This document shows, in pieces, positions 1-17,042 of a stretch of 64,000 bases of DNA. Under the pieces are notes generated by a model. That model worked only from the letters and a program-made list of their open reading frames with translations, made no database searches and was not told where the DNA came from. Position numbers and translations under genes: made by a program. Source of the stretch: Wuchereria bancrofti (taxonomy: Eukaryota > Nematoda > Chromadorea > Rhabditida > Onchocercidae); NCBI GenBank assembly GCA_005281725.1, contig SSBO01000001.1:7902801-7966800 (forward strand), in the 5' to 3' direction. Each line of letters opens with the position of its first letter. Positions within the stretch are counted from its first letter, which is position 1.

Positions 1-112
1 ATGAAGTCTTAAAGCATACTCTCTCTTTTCGCTGTATTTGATCATAAATGATCTTATCATCTTCGAGATTAGGATTGTGTATATTGTAATATTTGTCATT
101 TGGAAAAAGTAG

Positions 113-3688
<3,576 letters not shown>

Positions 3689-4866
3689 ATCATCGTCTGT
3701 CTGATGATCTGATGAATTACTGAGATGATTTTTTTTGTACATTTTCCATACCTCTCTTTGCTCTCCTCTTTCTTTTCCTCCCTTTCTATTGGTTTTGTCG
3801 GTGTTGTTATACTGATTGTAGTTTGAATTATGCTTTCACTTTAGGGACCTCTCCTAACATTCTGCTATTATTATTGCGTGAGTTCGTATCCGTTAGTATC
3901 AAAAATGGAATTTAAAAGCTATATCAATTGAATTAGCATCTAGTATCGAAAATGGAGCTATCAAAAAAGAACAGTATTACTTTTGTTTGGTTTATCAGTA
4001 AATTTAATTCATTGTTGAAGAGCTAATTGATAAATAACCATTAGTTAATCATAGCTTAATGAATGTTTCTATCAGTGCTTTTAGCAACATGTGATATTCT
4101 TCTGGTATAACAATGAGCAATGTTGCCACTGGAGTGTGTTTCATCATTGTGATATGATTCCACAATATCAGTATTATCTTCATTATTTATCAATTATGGG
4201 TTGTACTTAAAGCAGATTTGCTCTATCGTTTCATATATAGTATTGTTTCATATTTATTGCTGTTATTGATGTATGCACTGGCTGCTGCATTCTTTATTTT
4301 GCGTATTATTTAAGTCTTGACGAACTTTATTTTAAGTAAAACCCAGTGACATTTGTTTGATGTTCATTGTAAGCGGTACAAAAAATTTTAGAAATTCAGA
4401 CGAATTAGTCCACAAAAACGGCTTTTTGAAGTTCTTACGAGAAGTAGCCTTATAATCATGCTAGCGAATCAATCCTTATGAATGTACACGCTTATAGCAA
4501 CCTAAGCAAAATATTAAATGCTTGGGTAAATAGTTCTGGTTTGGGATGCAGCTTAACTGACTCGACAAATGCGGCGCACTGCAGATCAAACGGTCCCAAT
4601 AACCACAGCTAAAGCAATAACCGACTACGAATTATATCGAAATAAAAGTGCCAGAAGTAAATCTTGAATTTGAAGCATTGGAGAGTTTTCTTGCAAAGTT
4701 TGCATTTCTGCAAAGTTTTGTTCCGAATGCAGAACTGTTGAATGCAAAACGGAATACTGAAATATTTTCGTCGCATGTTTAAGTCGTAAGTGAACGATCT
4801 CTACGACTTCCTCTAAATGTCTGGGAATGTGGTGTTAGATCAACTATTTTTCTTCCTACATTGCCT
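3689..4866. other. Intergenic, tail-to-tail between KSR and mrpl-32
   Basis: The 3' untranslated regions of the two convergent genes must lie here. I see no further open frame, RNA gene or repeat that I can support. Unremarkable AT-rich spacer. Confidence 0.6.
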
Positions 4867-6100
4867 TTACTGTTTACTCGTAACAGAATTGTCTATAAAT
4901 TTGGGCTTAAACCATGTTGGTCGTGGAATTCCTAACTCAACAATTCGTTTTCTATCTGTTCGGTCGGTCGAAGCTTTAGCGTCTTCATCATCTTGGTTTG
5001 TTTCACTGGAGTCAGGACGTGGATCATCTTCAAATTTTACATTTGTCGACTGTTTTTCTCCAATATAAGGATTGTAAGCCATAATTTTGGATTTCATCAA
5101 GTTGGTCAATTCCTGTACTTTCTTGTAGCAAGTTGCTGTAATTCAATCAAAATGAAATTTCAATTTGAATTCTAAATAACTATTTATATCCATTTCATAA
5201 ATTACACGATTTGAACGGTTTTGCAATCATTCCAAACTTGAATTAATTCTTTTAAAATATTGTAATCGGTTACAGTTCTTAACTTCCCTACAGAATTATA
5301 CTATTTTATACATTACACTATTTTGTCCCACTTTTTAGTTGTTATGTCCCAGCGTTCATGTTCAGACCATAACATATAAAATGAGACATCACAGATCTAT
5401 AAATACACTGAAAGCATCTGTTACTGAATTTCTTTAATTAAAAATGGATTAATTAGAAAAATTTCTTTTTTCAATTAAAAATGGATTAATCAGAATGTCC
5501 TCAAATCAAAAGAACAGCTTCAATGATGCATCCAAAAATGTCCTACTTTAAGAATTCACTAAACTTTAGCTATAAAACCTATAAGAAAAATTGAATAAAA
5601 CACGGTTACCGCATATTTTGTCGTAATCATGATAACTGCCACAAATATGACAGGTCACCAGTTTTGTTTTGAGTTCTAACGTCTTATGTTTATCAAATTT
5701 ACGAGTCACTTTCTTCGCTGAAAAAAGCCAAAGTGATAAAATACAGATCGATAATCTTTAATCTAAGTGAAATATGGTCTTCTAAAAGACCAAACAAATA
5801 ATGTATGTTTTTCATTTAAAACCAAAAACTCTAGACATTAATTCTGAAACTTTCTGGACGAAAAACAGTCGATGAATATGAATCGGAACTGAAAAATAAC
5901 AAACCTTGGCAAGTTCTAATTTTCGGTACACCCCACGCGAACCGGAACTTCTTGACGATATCCTGAACATCCCATAAGCGCTCAGTGCCATCAACATTTT
6001 GCACCGAAATATCATTACAAAAAGCAAACGTTGGTTCTAATTCGTTGCTATGACGAAACCATGTATAATATCTCGTAAGATATTGTTTGAAATGTTGCAT
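4867..6100 (-). CDS. mrpl-32: Mitochondrial large-subunit ribosomal protein bL32m (MRPL32)
   Basis: Structural protein of the mitochondrial 39S ribosomal subunit. Three exons on the minus strand, 5905-6100, 5610-5717 and 4867-5135, join in phase to 190 residues, close to the usual length of animal MRPL32. The middle and last exons form the family's zinc-binding knot: CHICGSYH, then CATCYKK across the intron (C-x2-C ... C-x2-C). The C-terminal signature RKRIVELGIPRPTWF matches the family ending in which an RKRP-S/T-WF stretch closes the protein. An acidic, Ser/Asp/Glu-rich insert sits between knot and tail. The N-terminal exon (MQHFKQYLTRYYTWFRHS) is basic and aromatic, as expected of a mitochondrial presequence. 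The start is the first ATG after a probable trans-splice acceptor. It lies 575 bp downstream of rpn-3 on the same strand. Confidence 0.87.
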
Positions 6101-6107
6101 GAACCAG

Positions 6108-6109
6108 CT
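6108..6109 (-). promoter_or_regulatory. Probable trans-splice acceptor of mrpl-32
   Basis: On the minus strand an AG preceded by TAATTT ends 7 bases before the mrpl-32 ATG. No upstream coding exon is visible that would splice to it, so a spliced-leader acceptor is the simplest reading. This fits a downstream operon gene. Confidence 0.5.
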
Positions 6110-6675
6110 AAATTAGGAAATAAAACATTACGAAAGATCAATGGAATCGCCGAAATATTGAGGTACAGTATAGATGCATATAGCTAGTAAATTAACGACC
6201 ATGAGTAAAAGGGAAAGGGAAGGAAAATACAAGCAGAAAATACAAGCCATTGTGTAAAAAATTCCAGACGACAAAATTTCTAATCCTACAAATCGCACCA
6301 CATCTCATGAAGCTTAAGAACCCAGCCAACCCACAAAGAAGGCTTTTGCGATTTCAGAGTCCTATTTTTTCCTTTACACTTCAAGATAAACAAACGGGAA
6401 CAAGGAGCTCTCTCCATCCCACATTCTTACTTTCTTATATGGATCATTCGAATTACTGCATTTTTTCTAAATTTTTCCTTCTGTAAATTCACAGACACTG
6501 GTTCTTTGATGTCACTGCACATGGCGTAATGAAATCAAAGAAAGCACCTCATCTGTTCAGATATAACAAGCTGGTGGAAACAGTAACATTGATGCACGTG
6601 AAATTTCACATTAATTTACTCGAAAAAATTTCTTTTTAATACGAATGAAATATAGAACAGATATCAAACGTTTGT
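6110..6675. other. Intercistronic spacer between rpn-3 and mrpl-32
   Basis: 566 bp between the rpn-3 stop and the mrpl-32 splice site on the same strand. It should hold the rpn-3 3' end. The open frame at 6250-6486 (+) has no recognisable domain and no splice context, so I do not call it. Confidence 0.5.
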
Positions 6676-9600
6676 TCAAAAGTCATCATCATCTTCCTCA
6701 GCCATTTCTTTCGCAAACTCCAATTCCTGAAAGTGACACAAATTTCATTTATTCATTATTTTACAACTTCTTCAATATCACACGGCACGGTTAATAACAC
6801 ATATTTCACCTGCTGTTCACGCTCTCTTTGCTCCTCAATGGATTCGACTACACCTTTACCAGCTGTTGGCGGGTAACGTAATGCTTTTACTGCTTGATTG
6901 TGCAGTTCCAAACAATAACTGAAAAGACATAGTAATGAAAAATCTCACCAAAACAAAATCCAAATGTGCATATAAATTACTTTTTAATAACTGTATGCTG
7001 GAAAAGGTCAAACATTGGCCTTCGAAAACTTTTCAACTCCTAAAACCAATAATTCATTACCGAATACGGGTATCAAAATGCGTTTGCGGTTCCGTCGTAC
7101 GGTAAATATCTTCTGTTTCTCTCGACTGCATATATCTTTCGGATGAATTCTGCGAATCAAATGTAATCGCTGCTTCAATACCGCCATCTTTGATTGCCTG
7201 TAATTACTTACTAATGGCAACAACCACCAAGGACTGAAGTCGAAAATTCAAGATTTGCAGAAGAAATTTTAGAAATATGAAAATAATTCAGACTTACTTT
7301 AGCCACCAAGTATTCCGCTTCTTGATCAGTATTTAAGAGTAGTTTTTTGCAAATGTCTTTGATTGATATACAGGAATAAGCAGTACTAATCTGACGTAGT
7401 GCTGTTTTGATAACATTCTGCCGAAGACGGACAATCAACGGCAAAGTTTCATCAGGCCCAAAAACATGCATTGCATGTTTGTTCAACACTTTATTGAATA
7501 ACAACAAATCACCCAAACGAACAGCTAAAAGAAATATAAAGTCTTCAAGTTTTGGACCAAGTTTAATCCACAGCTGCAGTCATACTTACTTGAATCGAAT
7601 CTCGTGAAATAATTTTCCCAAAAATGCATATTAATTTTTGAACTAAAAAAATTAAGGTATTACAGCTTCTAATACAAACGTCCTGAAGCATAAAACATGA
7701 AACATATTTGGGACCCACAACTACTTGCCTAAACTTGCATGGAAAAACCACCTTGAGTAAGTTCGAGATACGGCGCTAGTGTTTTCCGATATATTGGCAC
7801 GCGAAACACGGATCGCTCTGGGATTTCACCTTGTAGTAAACTGATCACAACAATCCATTTTTGTACCTAAATGTTCACTTCAAGCAATCGTTGTTGGAAT
7901 AAAAAATTCAATGAAAAACTGAATTTTAGAAACTTAGGAAATTTGTGATTCATACTTTTTGTTCTTCTAATACATCCCATTTTTTCTGAAAAAAATGTCT
8001 TCTCACATTTTGCTTAAAACCTATAGCAGCATCCTGAGGAGCTTTACGAATTGCTTGCATGAAATAACCGGCGGCAGCAGTATAATCCAACTGCATCGCT
8101 TTGATTCGACCTTGATAATAAAGAAAACGTGCCAAATCATTATTCGACGCACCCTCCGGAAATGTCACCTGAAAAAAACAGCACTTTTTACATTTATTAC
8201 GTTTATAAAAATGGAAATTTTTAGAAATTTTTTTTTAAAAAACCAACCCAACATAAAGACTCCATAACTTTCTTTGCATCGTTTGTGCCTATCTCGACGA
8301 TCTTTATCATTCTATTTCTTTTATATAACCTCTATATTTTTATATAGACTCTTATATAGATTAGATTACCTTTAGTTAGATAACATTACATACTTTATTA
8401 ACTATTTCATGGCGAAAGAAACTAACTTTTGAAACAAGCATAGCCGCAGCCTCATAATGTTTTCCAAGCAAATAGGCACGCAAAAGACAGACAATCAACA
8501 CTGCCTGTGAATCATATTGTCGACGAAGCGTTGCTGTCCGAAGACGACCATTCAGATAACTAAAAGCTAATTACTTATTACGCTTGATGAAAAATACTAC
8601 AGGATAAAATTCTCGACATATTTAACTCACTTCCAGATTGATTCCTTCCTCTTCATATTTGAAGAATCCTGCATCTTCAACACCTAAATAACACTCATTT
8701 CTAGGTCACTGAAACTTATTTTTAGTCGCCCATATATCTCAATTTCCTTAGTAAACTTACGCTCTTAACTGGTCGAGTTTATTTTTTGTTTCGTAAATGA
8801 GACACAAGTAGAAGAATGCTTTCGCTGCAATGGAATCCAAAGAACGTTTCTCGTGATAATCAATCCTTTCAATTAACGTTTCCACACACTGGAAAATAAA
8901 GCTGATTTTATCCTACTCAAGAATTCGAAAAAAAGTTACAGACAACATAAAAAAACGAGATGGAACCTTTTCTGCTTCTTCTAGTTTCTTTTGATCAACA
9001 AGATGAAGCAAGACAAGCAAGTGAATATAAAGCTCCACTTCCGGCGGAGGAGCAACACATGGTTGAACACCAGAACGTCTGGTAGGTCGTGGTGAACGTC
9101 CACCTTTGCTTACATCCACTTCCATCTGGAACATAAGGTATGATTTTTATTACTTTTACAACATCCAATTTGCACAGAATATAGATATACAAAGCGAATC
9201 GCATGAATGCATATACCGGTTGAACAAGGCCAAAAACACTTGGAGTAATCGGAAGCCACGATAAGAGTTGATCTCTGATTAGCGGTAATGCCATCAGTTG
9301 TGAAGTGATCAGCTTTTTAAGCACATTTCCACTTAACTGTTTTCGAGTTTTGTGCAAAAGTTGTATCATTCGTGGGAGCACATGCAGTTCGCCCTTTTCC
9401 AATTGTGAACACCATGCCCGCAGATCTGAAATTCATTTCCTAATAATGCATTGATGTATATGCTGCAGTGACTTTTAAAATTTCAGAATACTTCTTAATA
9501 ATCCATAAAATTTCCTTCTACAATGTACATCAATCACAAAACTATTCCATCGGATTCATGCTTTTGTATCAATATTCAGATTATCCCTAAGTAATTACGT

Positions 9601-10078
9601 CCAGCACAACACATGTGAACATCCTCATACACATTCGCCTTACAACGAAAACCTTTTCTCACGCAACTTTTTGTTGTGACATCCATACCATTAGTTATTA
9701 TTTACGCATCCAACGACTGAGAAAAAACAGTCTTCCTAACTCAGATTACTTTACACGTCCACTTTATACAATAATTTACCGTAAAGACCTACACTTTCAA
9801 ATACAATCTGCCCAGTGCTTTCAACAGCTTTCCTGGTAGCTTTCCTACCTCTCGGATCTCCACTGTCACTTATTCAGTATAGTAGCTCTTCCTCCTTTTT
9901 TTGACATGCCTTCAAACATCTGATATATATGATATATAATACAATACTAACTTTCTAGGATCGCAGCATCAGGATCTTCTACGTTTGACGTATCGTCTTT
10001 TTCCTCACTTTTCGCATCTCCACTTTCTTCTTTTTCATCATTCTCTTTCGGTTCATCTATTTCCATCTTCGATACCAT
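6676..10078 (-). CDS. rpn-3: 26S proteasome non-ATPase regulatory subunit 3 (Rpn3/PSMD3)
   Basis: PCI-family subunit of the 19S regulatory particle lid. Eleven exons: 9952-10078, 9217-9425, 8967-9125, 8761-8888, 8427-8559, 8007-8168, 7752-7866, 7298-7524, 7061-7197, 6810-6918 and 6676-6726. They join in phase to 518 residues, close to the human length of about 534. Family landmarks are [44 protein letters not shown], the PCI region ([30 protein letters not shown]), and the C-terminal [15 protein letters not shown] acid tail. The N-terminus is short, acidic and Lys/Glu-rich. The chosen ATG follows a probable trans-splice AG by 6 bases. It is divergent from glycyl-tRNA synthetase, with 891 bp between the two starts, and probably the first gene of an operon with mrpl-32. 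Confidence 0.93.
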
Positions 10079-10084
10079 TTTTCC

Positions 10085-10086
10085 CT
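10085..10086 (-). promoter_or_regulatory. Probable trans-splice acceptor of rpn-3
   Basis: On the minus strand ATATTTAG is followed by six bases and then the ATG of rpn-3. The pattern matches the one in front of mrpl-32. It could also be the acceptor of an untranslated cis exon. Confidence 0.4.
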
Positions 10087-10969
10087 AAATATTTCTTACT
10101 AAAAAAAAGCAGAGAAAACATTTAAATGATAGTATAATGTAAAACGCAGAGCATACTGAAATGACGAAATAAAGTGATGTAGGTTTAACCAGCACTATAT
10201 AACAGTGGGTATGTAAATCAAGGAATCACATAAAGCAAAGGAAATATAAATAAGACGATGAAGTAAAGTAAAGGATTATGTGGGAGGTTTACTGATATAA
10301 AAAGATAAGTAAATTTAAATTATCAATGTGGTACAAGATAAGCAAATTTAAATCACTGAATACTTTTCAGCATGTTATACGAGTAAAATCTGCATTGTCA
10401 ACGTTGAATGAGGGACTATGTAAGAAATGACAAAAGCTAATTAAAAATTAAAGAGAGTAGGATGAGAAGAATTACTATAATTAGATCATCTAAAAAATGA
10501 AATATAGCAACCACTACCAATGCGAACGATTCATCGGTCAAGAATGATTTAATCGTTTCAGTTTTCACTCCAAACAACTCGCTACATTGTCTAGGGACAG
10601 ACGGATAGGTGAAAGACGAAATATAACGTAAAACAATTTGGACGGAGATGCCAGAGAATGTAGAAAGATGTGGAAATTTCACTCGGTGATAATGCAGTAT
10701 GAACGAAAACGAAAACATAAATTCGAATTGAAGTTTTGAGTCTGAGTCTTAGTCTAAGTATAAATTTTTGAATTAATTCGAGATATTCAATCATGTTCAA
10801 ACTATTAGATTTCCAGTGCATATTTCAAAATCGATCACTCATGCATATTTGGATTTACCAAAGTGTTTCGATTGTGAAATTCTGTTGCTTAGAATTGCGA
10901 GCAAGCATAAGCGACGTGGAAAGTATTTAAACGTACGTGTTACGTGTATGTGATGCATTGGTTAATTCG
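10087..10969. promoter_or_regulatory. Divergent promoter region of rpn-3 and glycyl-tRNA synthetase
   Basis: About 0.88 kb separating two divergent housekeeping genes, so both promoters should lie here. I cannot point to a specific element. The open frames at 10437-10821 (minus) have no recognisable product and no splice partners. Confidence 0.45.
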
Positions 10970-13900
10970 ATGAATAGTTTTTTTTGGTTTCGTCTTCTTC
11001 GTTGTCGTGAAACGTTGTTTGGTCGGGATATAATACCATTGGCACGCTTCTTTTATACTTCCCAACGATACAGTCAGGTGATTTCAGTGTGATATTATCT
11101 TAATGATGCATGTGGAGGTGGAAATGGAACTAGAAATTTGTAATTAACTAATAGTTTGATATGTCTTAAAATTCATTAAATGTTCTTTGTTCTATCGTTG
11201 AATTAACATTAAGGTTAGAAGCAAAATGCTGAGAGATCTGTTATCATCTAAACAGATATTACGGAAGTGTGGATCATACCTTAATGTTAGTTCAGCAACA
11301 ATAGAAGAATATCAGGCAAAATGAGTTTGACGCACTTGAAAAGTTAATTTAGTAATCCGATTGATTTATTCAGTTAGGGAGAAAGGTATGAGTTGAATTG
11401 GCAAGAGACCAGTTTTAATTGGAAGATTAAAATGAGAAGGTATGCGAATTGTTAATCAAGTTACGTTATTACGTGCGCTATTGCTAATGGTTACGTGATA
11501 TACATATATATGAAAGAAACTTTTTGATAGGTAGAAAGTGATCGCGATAAGAAGTCAGATTATCGATTGAAACGTAAAAACCATTTCGAGAAGAAGAATC
11601 GCGAGCGCATATCAACATATTTGTATAATATGGCTGCACCTGAAATTGAGGAGGTAATATTAATTAGTAATGTAAAAAAATAACGACAAGCTTTATTAGA
11701 TGGAGGTAGTGTCGCGTAAATTTGTAATACTGTTAAGCTATAGGATAGAAGTTGTTGGGCTGTTTAAGAGCTATCTCGTTTGTATTTTTCTTTGTCCCGT
11801 TTCAGCAGCTTACACCACTTCGTGCAGCTGTTAAGGAATTTGGTGATTTGATACGTTCTCTCAAAGAAAAAGGTGCTCCGAAAACGGATATTGATAGGGC
11901 GGTTGTTGAGCTGAAAGCTCGCAAGAAAAAACTGGAAGAACGTGAACTTGCTTTGGCACCTAGAAATATTTCATTTTTTGACCGGTTGAAATTTGAGGAT
12001 TTATTGAAGCAGCGTTTCTTTTATGATCAATCATTTGCCATCTATGGAGGTATGTTAAGGTTCAATTCATCACTGATAGTCATTAGTCATTTAGGAGTGG
12101 ATTAGTTTTAAGATGGGTTTTTTCTTTTTTTAAGCTGTCATTTTGCGTTTATACTTTTATTCTGTTTCAACAACACTCTACACTTAGGTGTGACCGGATT
12201 ATATGATTTTGGTCCGATGGGATGTGCTATGAAAGCGAACATGATTAATCTTTGGCGAAATCATTTTGTTCTTCAGGAAAATATGCTTGAGGTGGATTGT
12301 TCGGTACTTACTCCTGAAAATGTTCTAAAGTAAGATTTGTTTTGCGTGTATTTTAATTGATAGTGAATGAATTGCTCTATTCAGTTATTCTGGCTTTTTT
12401 TTTTAATTTATCTGTGCTTTTATACTTGTGCCTATAATTTTAATATCTAGTCTGAACTGCTATTCATGTCTTATTTTCTGACGTCTTTTACCCATCAACA
12501 GTAATATGTATTTCATTATAGAGCATCAGGGCATGTTGATCGATTTTCGGACTGGATGGTGAAAGATCTGAAAACCGGTGAATGCTTTCGAGCTGACCAT
12601 CTGATCAAAAATTTCGTTGAAAAAATGTGTGAGGTGCGTAAAGATGATATTTGGTTGCATGCTTTTGTCGATTAAAGAAATCAATTCTCTGAAATTGAAA
12701 TTAGTCTCATTTCACTGAATTTTTAAACTATTATTTTAAAAATCATTCAGGATACGAAGACACCGGCAAGTGTTAAAGAGGAATTAAAGGAAGTCCTGGC
12801 GAAACTGGAGGGTTTCAACGATGCGGATATGCACAATGTCATCGTAAAGGTATAGGGTTCTTGTTATTTTTCCTAAATTATAACTGATATTTCCTTATTA
12901 CTCAAATTAAATGAGCAAGTTTTTTAGCACAAAATCAAGTCTCCAGTAACAGGGAATGAACTATCCGAGCCTATTGCTTTCAATTTGATGTTTCCAACAA
13001 TAATTGGTCCAACAGGCGATCTGAAGGCTTACTTGCGACCAGAAACGGCGCAAGGCATCTTTGTTAATTTCAAGCGGTTGTTAGAATTTAATCAAGTTTG
13101 TGGTTTTTTAGACTTAGTTTTTTGCACTTGACTTTAAAATTGGCTCCGTTGGTGTTTGCCCTTGTAATGCAATCTTGATGCCTTGTTCCACAGTTTCCTT
13201 TCATGTGTATCTTCATTGTTTTAACGGACTGCTAATAAGATTACTAATTTGATTTTAAAGGGTAAGCTACCGTTTGCTGCTGCCCAAATTGGTTCCGGTT
13301 TTCGAAACGAGATTTCTCCAAGGCAAGGTTTAATACGACTTCGTGAATTTACGATGTGTGAAATTGAGCATTTCGTTGATCCGAATAATAAAAGTCATCC
13401 AAAATTTGAACAGGTGAAGGATTACAACCTGATATTGTTCTCGGGTTGTAATCAAATGGATGGTGCACCAGCAGAGACATTGCCAATTGGGGATGCTGTT
13501 GCTAAGGTATGGTTTGATTTTAGTTGCAATTTCTGTATTACTTTGAGGAAGAAGTTATATTCTCATTCACTGGTAGTAGTAAAAGCATGCTCCATTGAAT
13601 TCTTTTGATTACCAATATAAGATGAAGCGGTCTAGCGGAAGCTAATTTTGCTACTGTTTTCGAAATAATAAGTTTGTAGAAGTTGGTTGCAAATGAAACT
13701 CTTGGGTACTATATGGTTCGAGTTCACAAATATTTGATGCGCGTTGGAGTAGACCCAAAGAGAATGCGATTTAGGCAGCATTTGGCTAATGAAATGGCTC
13801 ATTATGCTTGTGTTAGTTCATTTATTTATATCTGCTGTAAGATAGAAGTTCATATTGATAGTTTCAGTCGTTATTCAATATATATATATATATATATATA

Positions 13901-16058
13901 TCCATTTTACTTATTAAATGAGTTGAAGTATTATTATGCTTTGATGTTCACGGTGATTAAAACATAGAATAAGTTATCACGGTGAGATGTAATCTGTTTT
14001 AGAATAAGTTATCACGGTGAGATGTAATCTGTTTTAGTTATTAAGTAAAGATATAAATTCCGATTTTGAAGTTTCACTAAGATTGAAAGCTGAAGATTAG
14101 TAAGGAACAAAATTTATTAATAAATCTGCAGGATTGCTGGGATGCTGAAATCTTGACATCGTATGGATGGATTGAATGTGTTGGAGTAGCTGACCGTGCA
14201 TGTTATGATTTATCGCAACATTCGAAAGCCACAGGGGAGAAGCTAGTAGCTGAGAAAGTGCTCAGTGAACCGAAAATTGTGCAGATTATTGAAGCAATAC
14301 CCAATAAGGCAGTTATTGGAAAAATTTACAAAACGGAAGCGAAGCAGGTGATTATTGATTTCTTGGAGCGTTCCTTATGTAGGAGAAAATTTTCATTTTC
14401 CCTTTTTGGAATCATTAATGTTTTAGATTACTGTATGTTTGAAAATAATAGAGCCTGCGTGCTGAAACTTTTTTCAATACACTGTTGCATATGTGTCAAA
14501 GTCATTCCGAAACTTTCTTTATCTTTTACGGAAGACTGAAAATTTGAGAAAAAGTATGATTAGGATGGTTAAACACAAAGTATGCTTTATGTTTAACAAA
14601 CGATTCACATTTATTAAGCTTTCAGATCTTTACCAGGCTTGAACAGCTCACTTTAGAAGAAGTTGAGATGCTGGAAAAAGAGATCGTTTCTGCGGGGTAA
14701 TTTATTGTTATAAATTTTTATTAGCTGATTTAATATTTAGTAATCAGTAGATTCTAAAATATGTCCAGATTATTCAACATTTTACATTAGTTGTGTTACC
14801 AAAGCTAATTGCGGTGATAATTCCATTTAAAATTATTTTATCAGTAGATTGCATCTGGTCTATCTAATTACAGCAATGCAAGGCTTCGGTGTGGAAATAA
14901 AGAAGTGGAATTGCAAAAAGATTACATCACCATTAAAAGATACGAAAAGAAGGTTATATTCCCATCGTAGTACCTACTGACTTTTAATTGTGTTTTTTAG
15001 GAAAGGAATCAGATATGTTTTTTCAAAGATATCTCTTGATAAGTTTTCGTCATCCCTTAAAGAATCTTGAGTTATTCGTTACTTCCTTTGCTTTATAATA
15101 CATTTTCATATAGGAAATTGGTGGATAATAGAAGGAGAAGCATAACAAAGGGAGAGGGCTAAAGCAATTTCAACTTGACAATGATCGTAATATTGTTTAA
15201 TATCTTAGGTGCATACTGAGGAATTCTTCCCATCAGTTATTGAACCATCATTCGGTATTGGAAGGATCATGTATAGCGTTTTGGAACATTCTTTCCGTCA
15301 AAGGGAAAATGACGAACAAAGAGTGGTATGATTTTCCAATTCTTGAAAATAAAATTTCCTGATATACAGTATTTATGATGTATATTTCTTTCACTGGTTT
15401 AAAAATTTATCAGTTCTCCTCTTGTAGTATTTTGCACTGCCACCAATTGTTGCTCCAATCAAATGTTCTGTGCTTCCAATTTCATCGAATCCGCGTTTTG
15501 AGCCAATTATGGATGCTGTACGCTCAGAATTAACCAAATTTTCTGTGAGCTATAAACAAGTAAGTATTTTTAGCGGTGTGATGATTTGGAAGCAGATTTA
15601 AAATCTATCTCTTAATATGCACTAAATTTTTTCTTAATTGTTTTAAGAATGATGTTATTAAGGATGACAGCAGTGGATCACTTGGTCGACGTTATGCTAG
15701 AACAGATGCTATAGGCATACCGTTTGGAATAACGATTGATTTTGAATCGGAATCAGAACCATGGACTGTAACTTTGCGCTACTCAGTCACAATGGAGCAA
15801 GTTCGACTAAAGGTCCATTAATGCTTTATCATAATTTTCAGAGTTAGTAATAAATCGGTTTGGCTTTCTTTCATATTTTCGCTCTGCATATTCCCAGTTA
15901 ATTCATATTTGAGAAGTATTTTTGGAATAATGCAGAAACTGGCATATTTTCAGGTAAATGATGTTGGAAAAACAGTTGCTGATTTATCATCCGAGAGGAT
16001 GTCTTGGAGTGAAGCACAACAAATTCATCCTAAATTTGAGCAAAAATCTGATGCTTAA
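10970..16058 (+). CDS. gars-1: Glycyl-tRNA synthetase, dual mitochondrial/cytosolic form
   Basis: Class II synthetase that charges tRNA-Gly. Sixteen exons: 10970-11077, 11531-11653, 11806-12049, 12188-12329, 12522-12633, 12751-12849, 12928-13095, 13261-13506, 13680-13811, 14132-14347, 14626-14696, 14874-14952, 15209-15325, 15428-15559, 15648-15812 and 15954-16058. All phases agree, giving 752 residues; human GARS1 is 739. The first exon encodes an Arg/aromatic leader ([19 protein letters not shown]) typical of a mitochondrial presequence. An internal ATG at 11630 (MAAPEIEE) precedes a WHEP domain ([20 protein letters not shown]) and would give the cytosolic enzyme of about 696 residues. Catalytic landmarks: [12 protein letters not shown], motif 2 ([17 protein letters not shown]), [18 protein letters not shown] and motif 3 ([19 protein letters not shown]), followed by the anticodon-binding domain. 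Confidence 0.95.
13967..14036 (+). repeat. Perfect tandem duplication of a 35-bp unit
   Basis: Two back-to-back identical 35-bp units (13967-14001 and 14002-14036) in the intron after glycyl-tRNA synthetase exon 9. A short (TA)n run lies about 60 bp upstream, near 13878-13902. Confidence 0.9.
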
Positions 16059-17042
16059 TAGCCGAAGTTGTTTGTGAATTGTTTTTGGGAGTATATGAGA
16101 AGTGGTAGGGATCAGAGGCAAAGTTAATTGTTTGATTTATCTTAAAACCTGTGATTTAACTTCCTGTTCTTGTTTTTCCACTTTTTTTTGCTGTTATGTT
16201 TTATATTTCATTGCTTTGGGTTTAAAAAAAAAAGTCGAATGAGAAAAAATTTTTCGAAAAAACGATACGAAATGCGACAGTAATCAACACTTAGGAACAG
16301 TTGGTTATCACTGAGAAAGTTAGGTTGCCTCGATATAAATTCCGAAAAATAAGACAGTTTTTTAATTAACGTTTTCGACTAATTCCACTGGTTATTTCAA
16401 TGTACGCATTTGTTAGTAAAGTTTTAGGGGTCAACGATGGTCAGTTTTTAGCTGTATGTTATATAGTCATTATTGAAATATGCCGTAATATTACTTTAAA
16501 TGAACTGAAGCTTCTTTTGGTATATTGCTTTCATTAGTTCTGAAATCAAATAATCTACTAAATAAGGATATTAGATGATAATTATAACTTCATGCATGAA
16601 TCTAACATCATGGTTAAAAGTTGCGTTGTTAACTTGATAAAATGTCTTGCAGTATCTGTCGAAACTGATGGAAAATGAAAATGCGGAATAATTCTTCGTA
16701 CTAATGCTAAGTTTAGTTAACCGAAAAGTTTAGTTGCTTATTAGAATTGTATCAAGTTTGATAATTTGATGCTGCCAGCGATTATAGCTCATATAACTTA
16801 AAATTTCCAAGGCAATAGCCCCAGTTGAGAATATAAATACAATATATAGATTTGTGGAAATACTCCAAATTAATTAGGTTTATCCAAAGCAATTCCAGAT
16901 TAAGAATCCATTTAGTAAAAGGATAAAGGTTACCAAATCAACTGAAACATGATTCTAGAATGTGAGGGATGTAAAATAGAATAATTATTAATTAGAAATG
17001 CTAAATTATCAGTTGGGAGGGTTCGATATGAGTTCCAGCAAA
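16059..17042. other. Intergenic, tail-to-tail between gars-1 and the ZP gene
   Basis: Holds the 3' ends of two convergent genes. No open frame, RNA or repeat that I can support. Confidence 0.6.

Noticed and set aside
4817..5175. Two plus-strand frames
   Set aside because: Shadows of the last exon of mrpl-32, which is supported by family motifs on the minus strand.
8640..8700. Possible extra rpn-3 exon (minus)
   Set aside because: Including it introduces a stop; joining 8761 directly to 8559 keeps the frame and restores the conserved [12 protein letters not shown] block.
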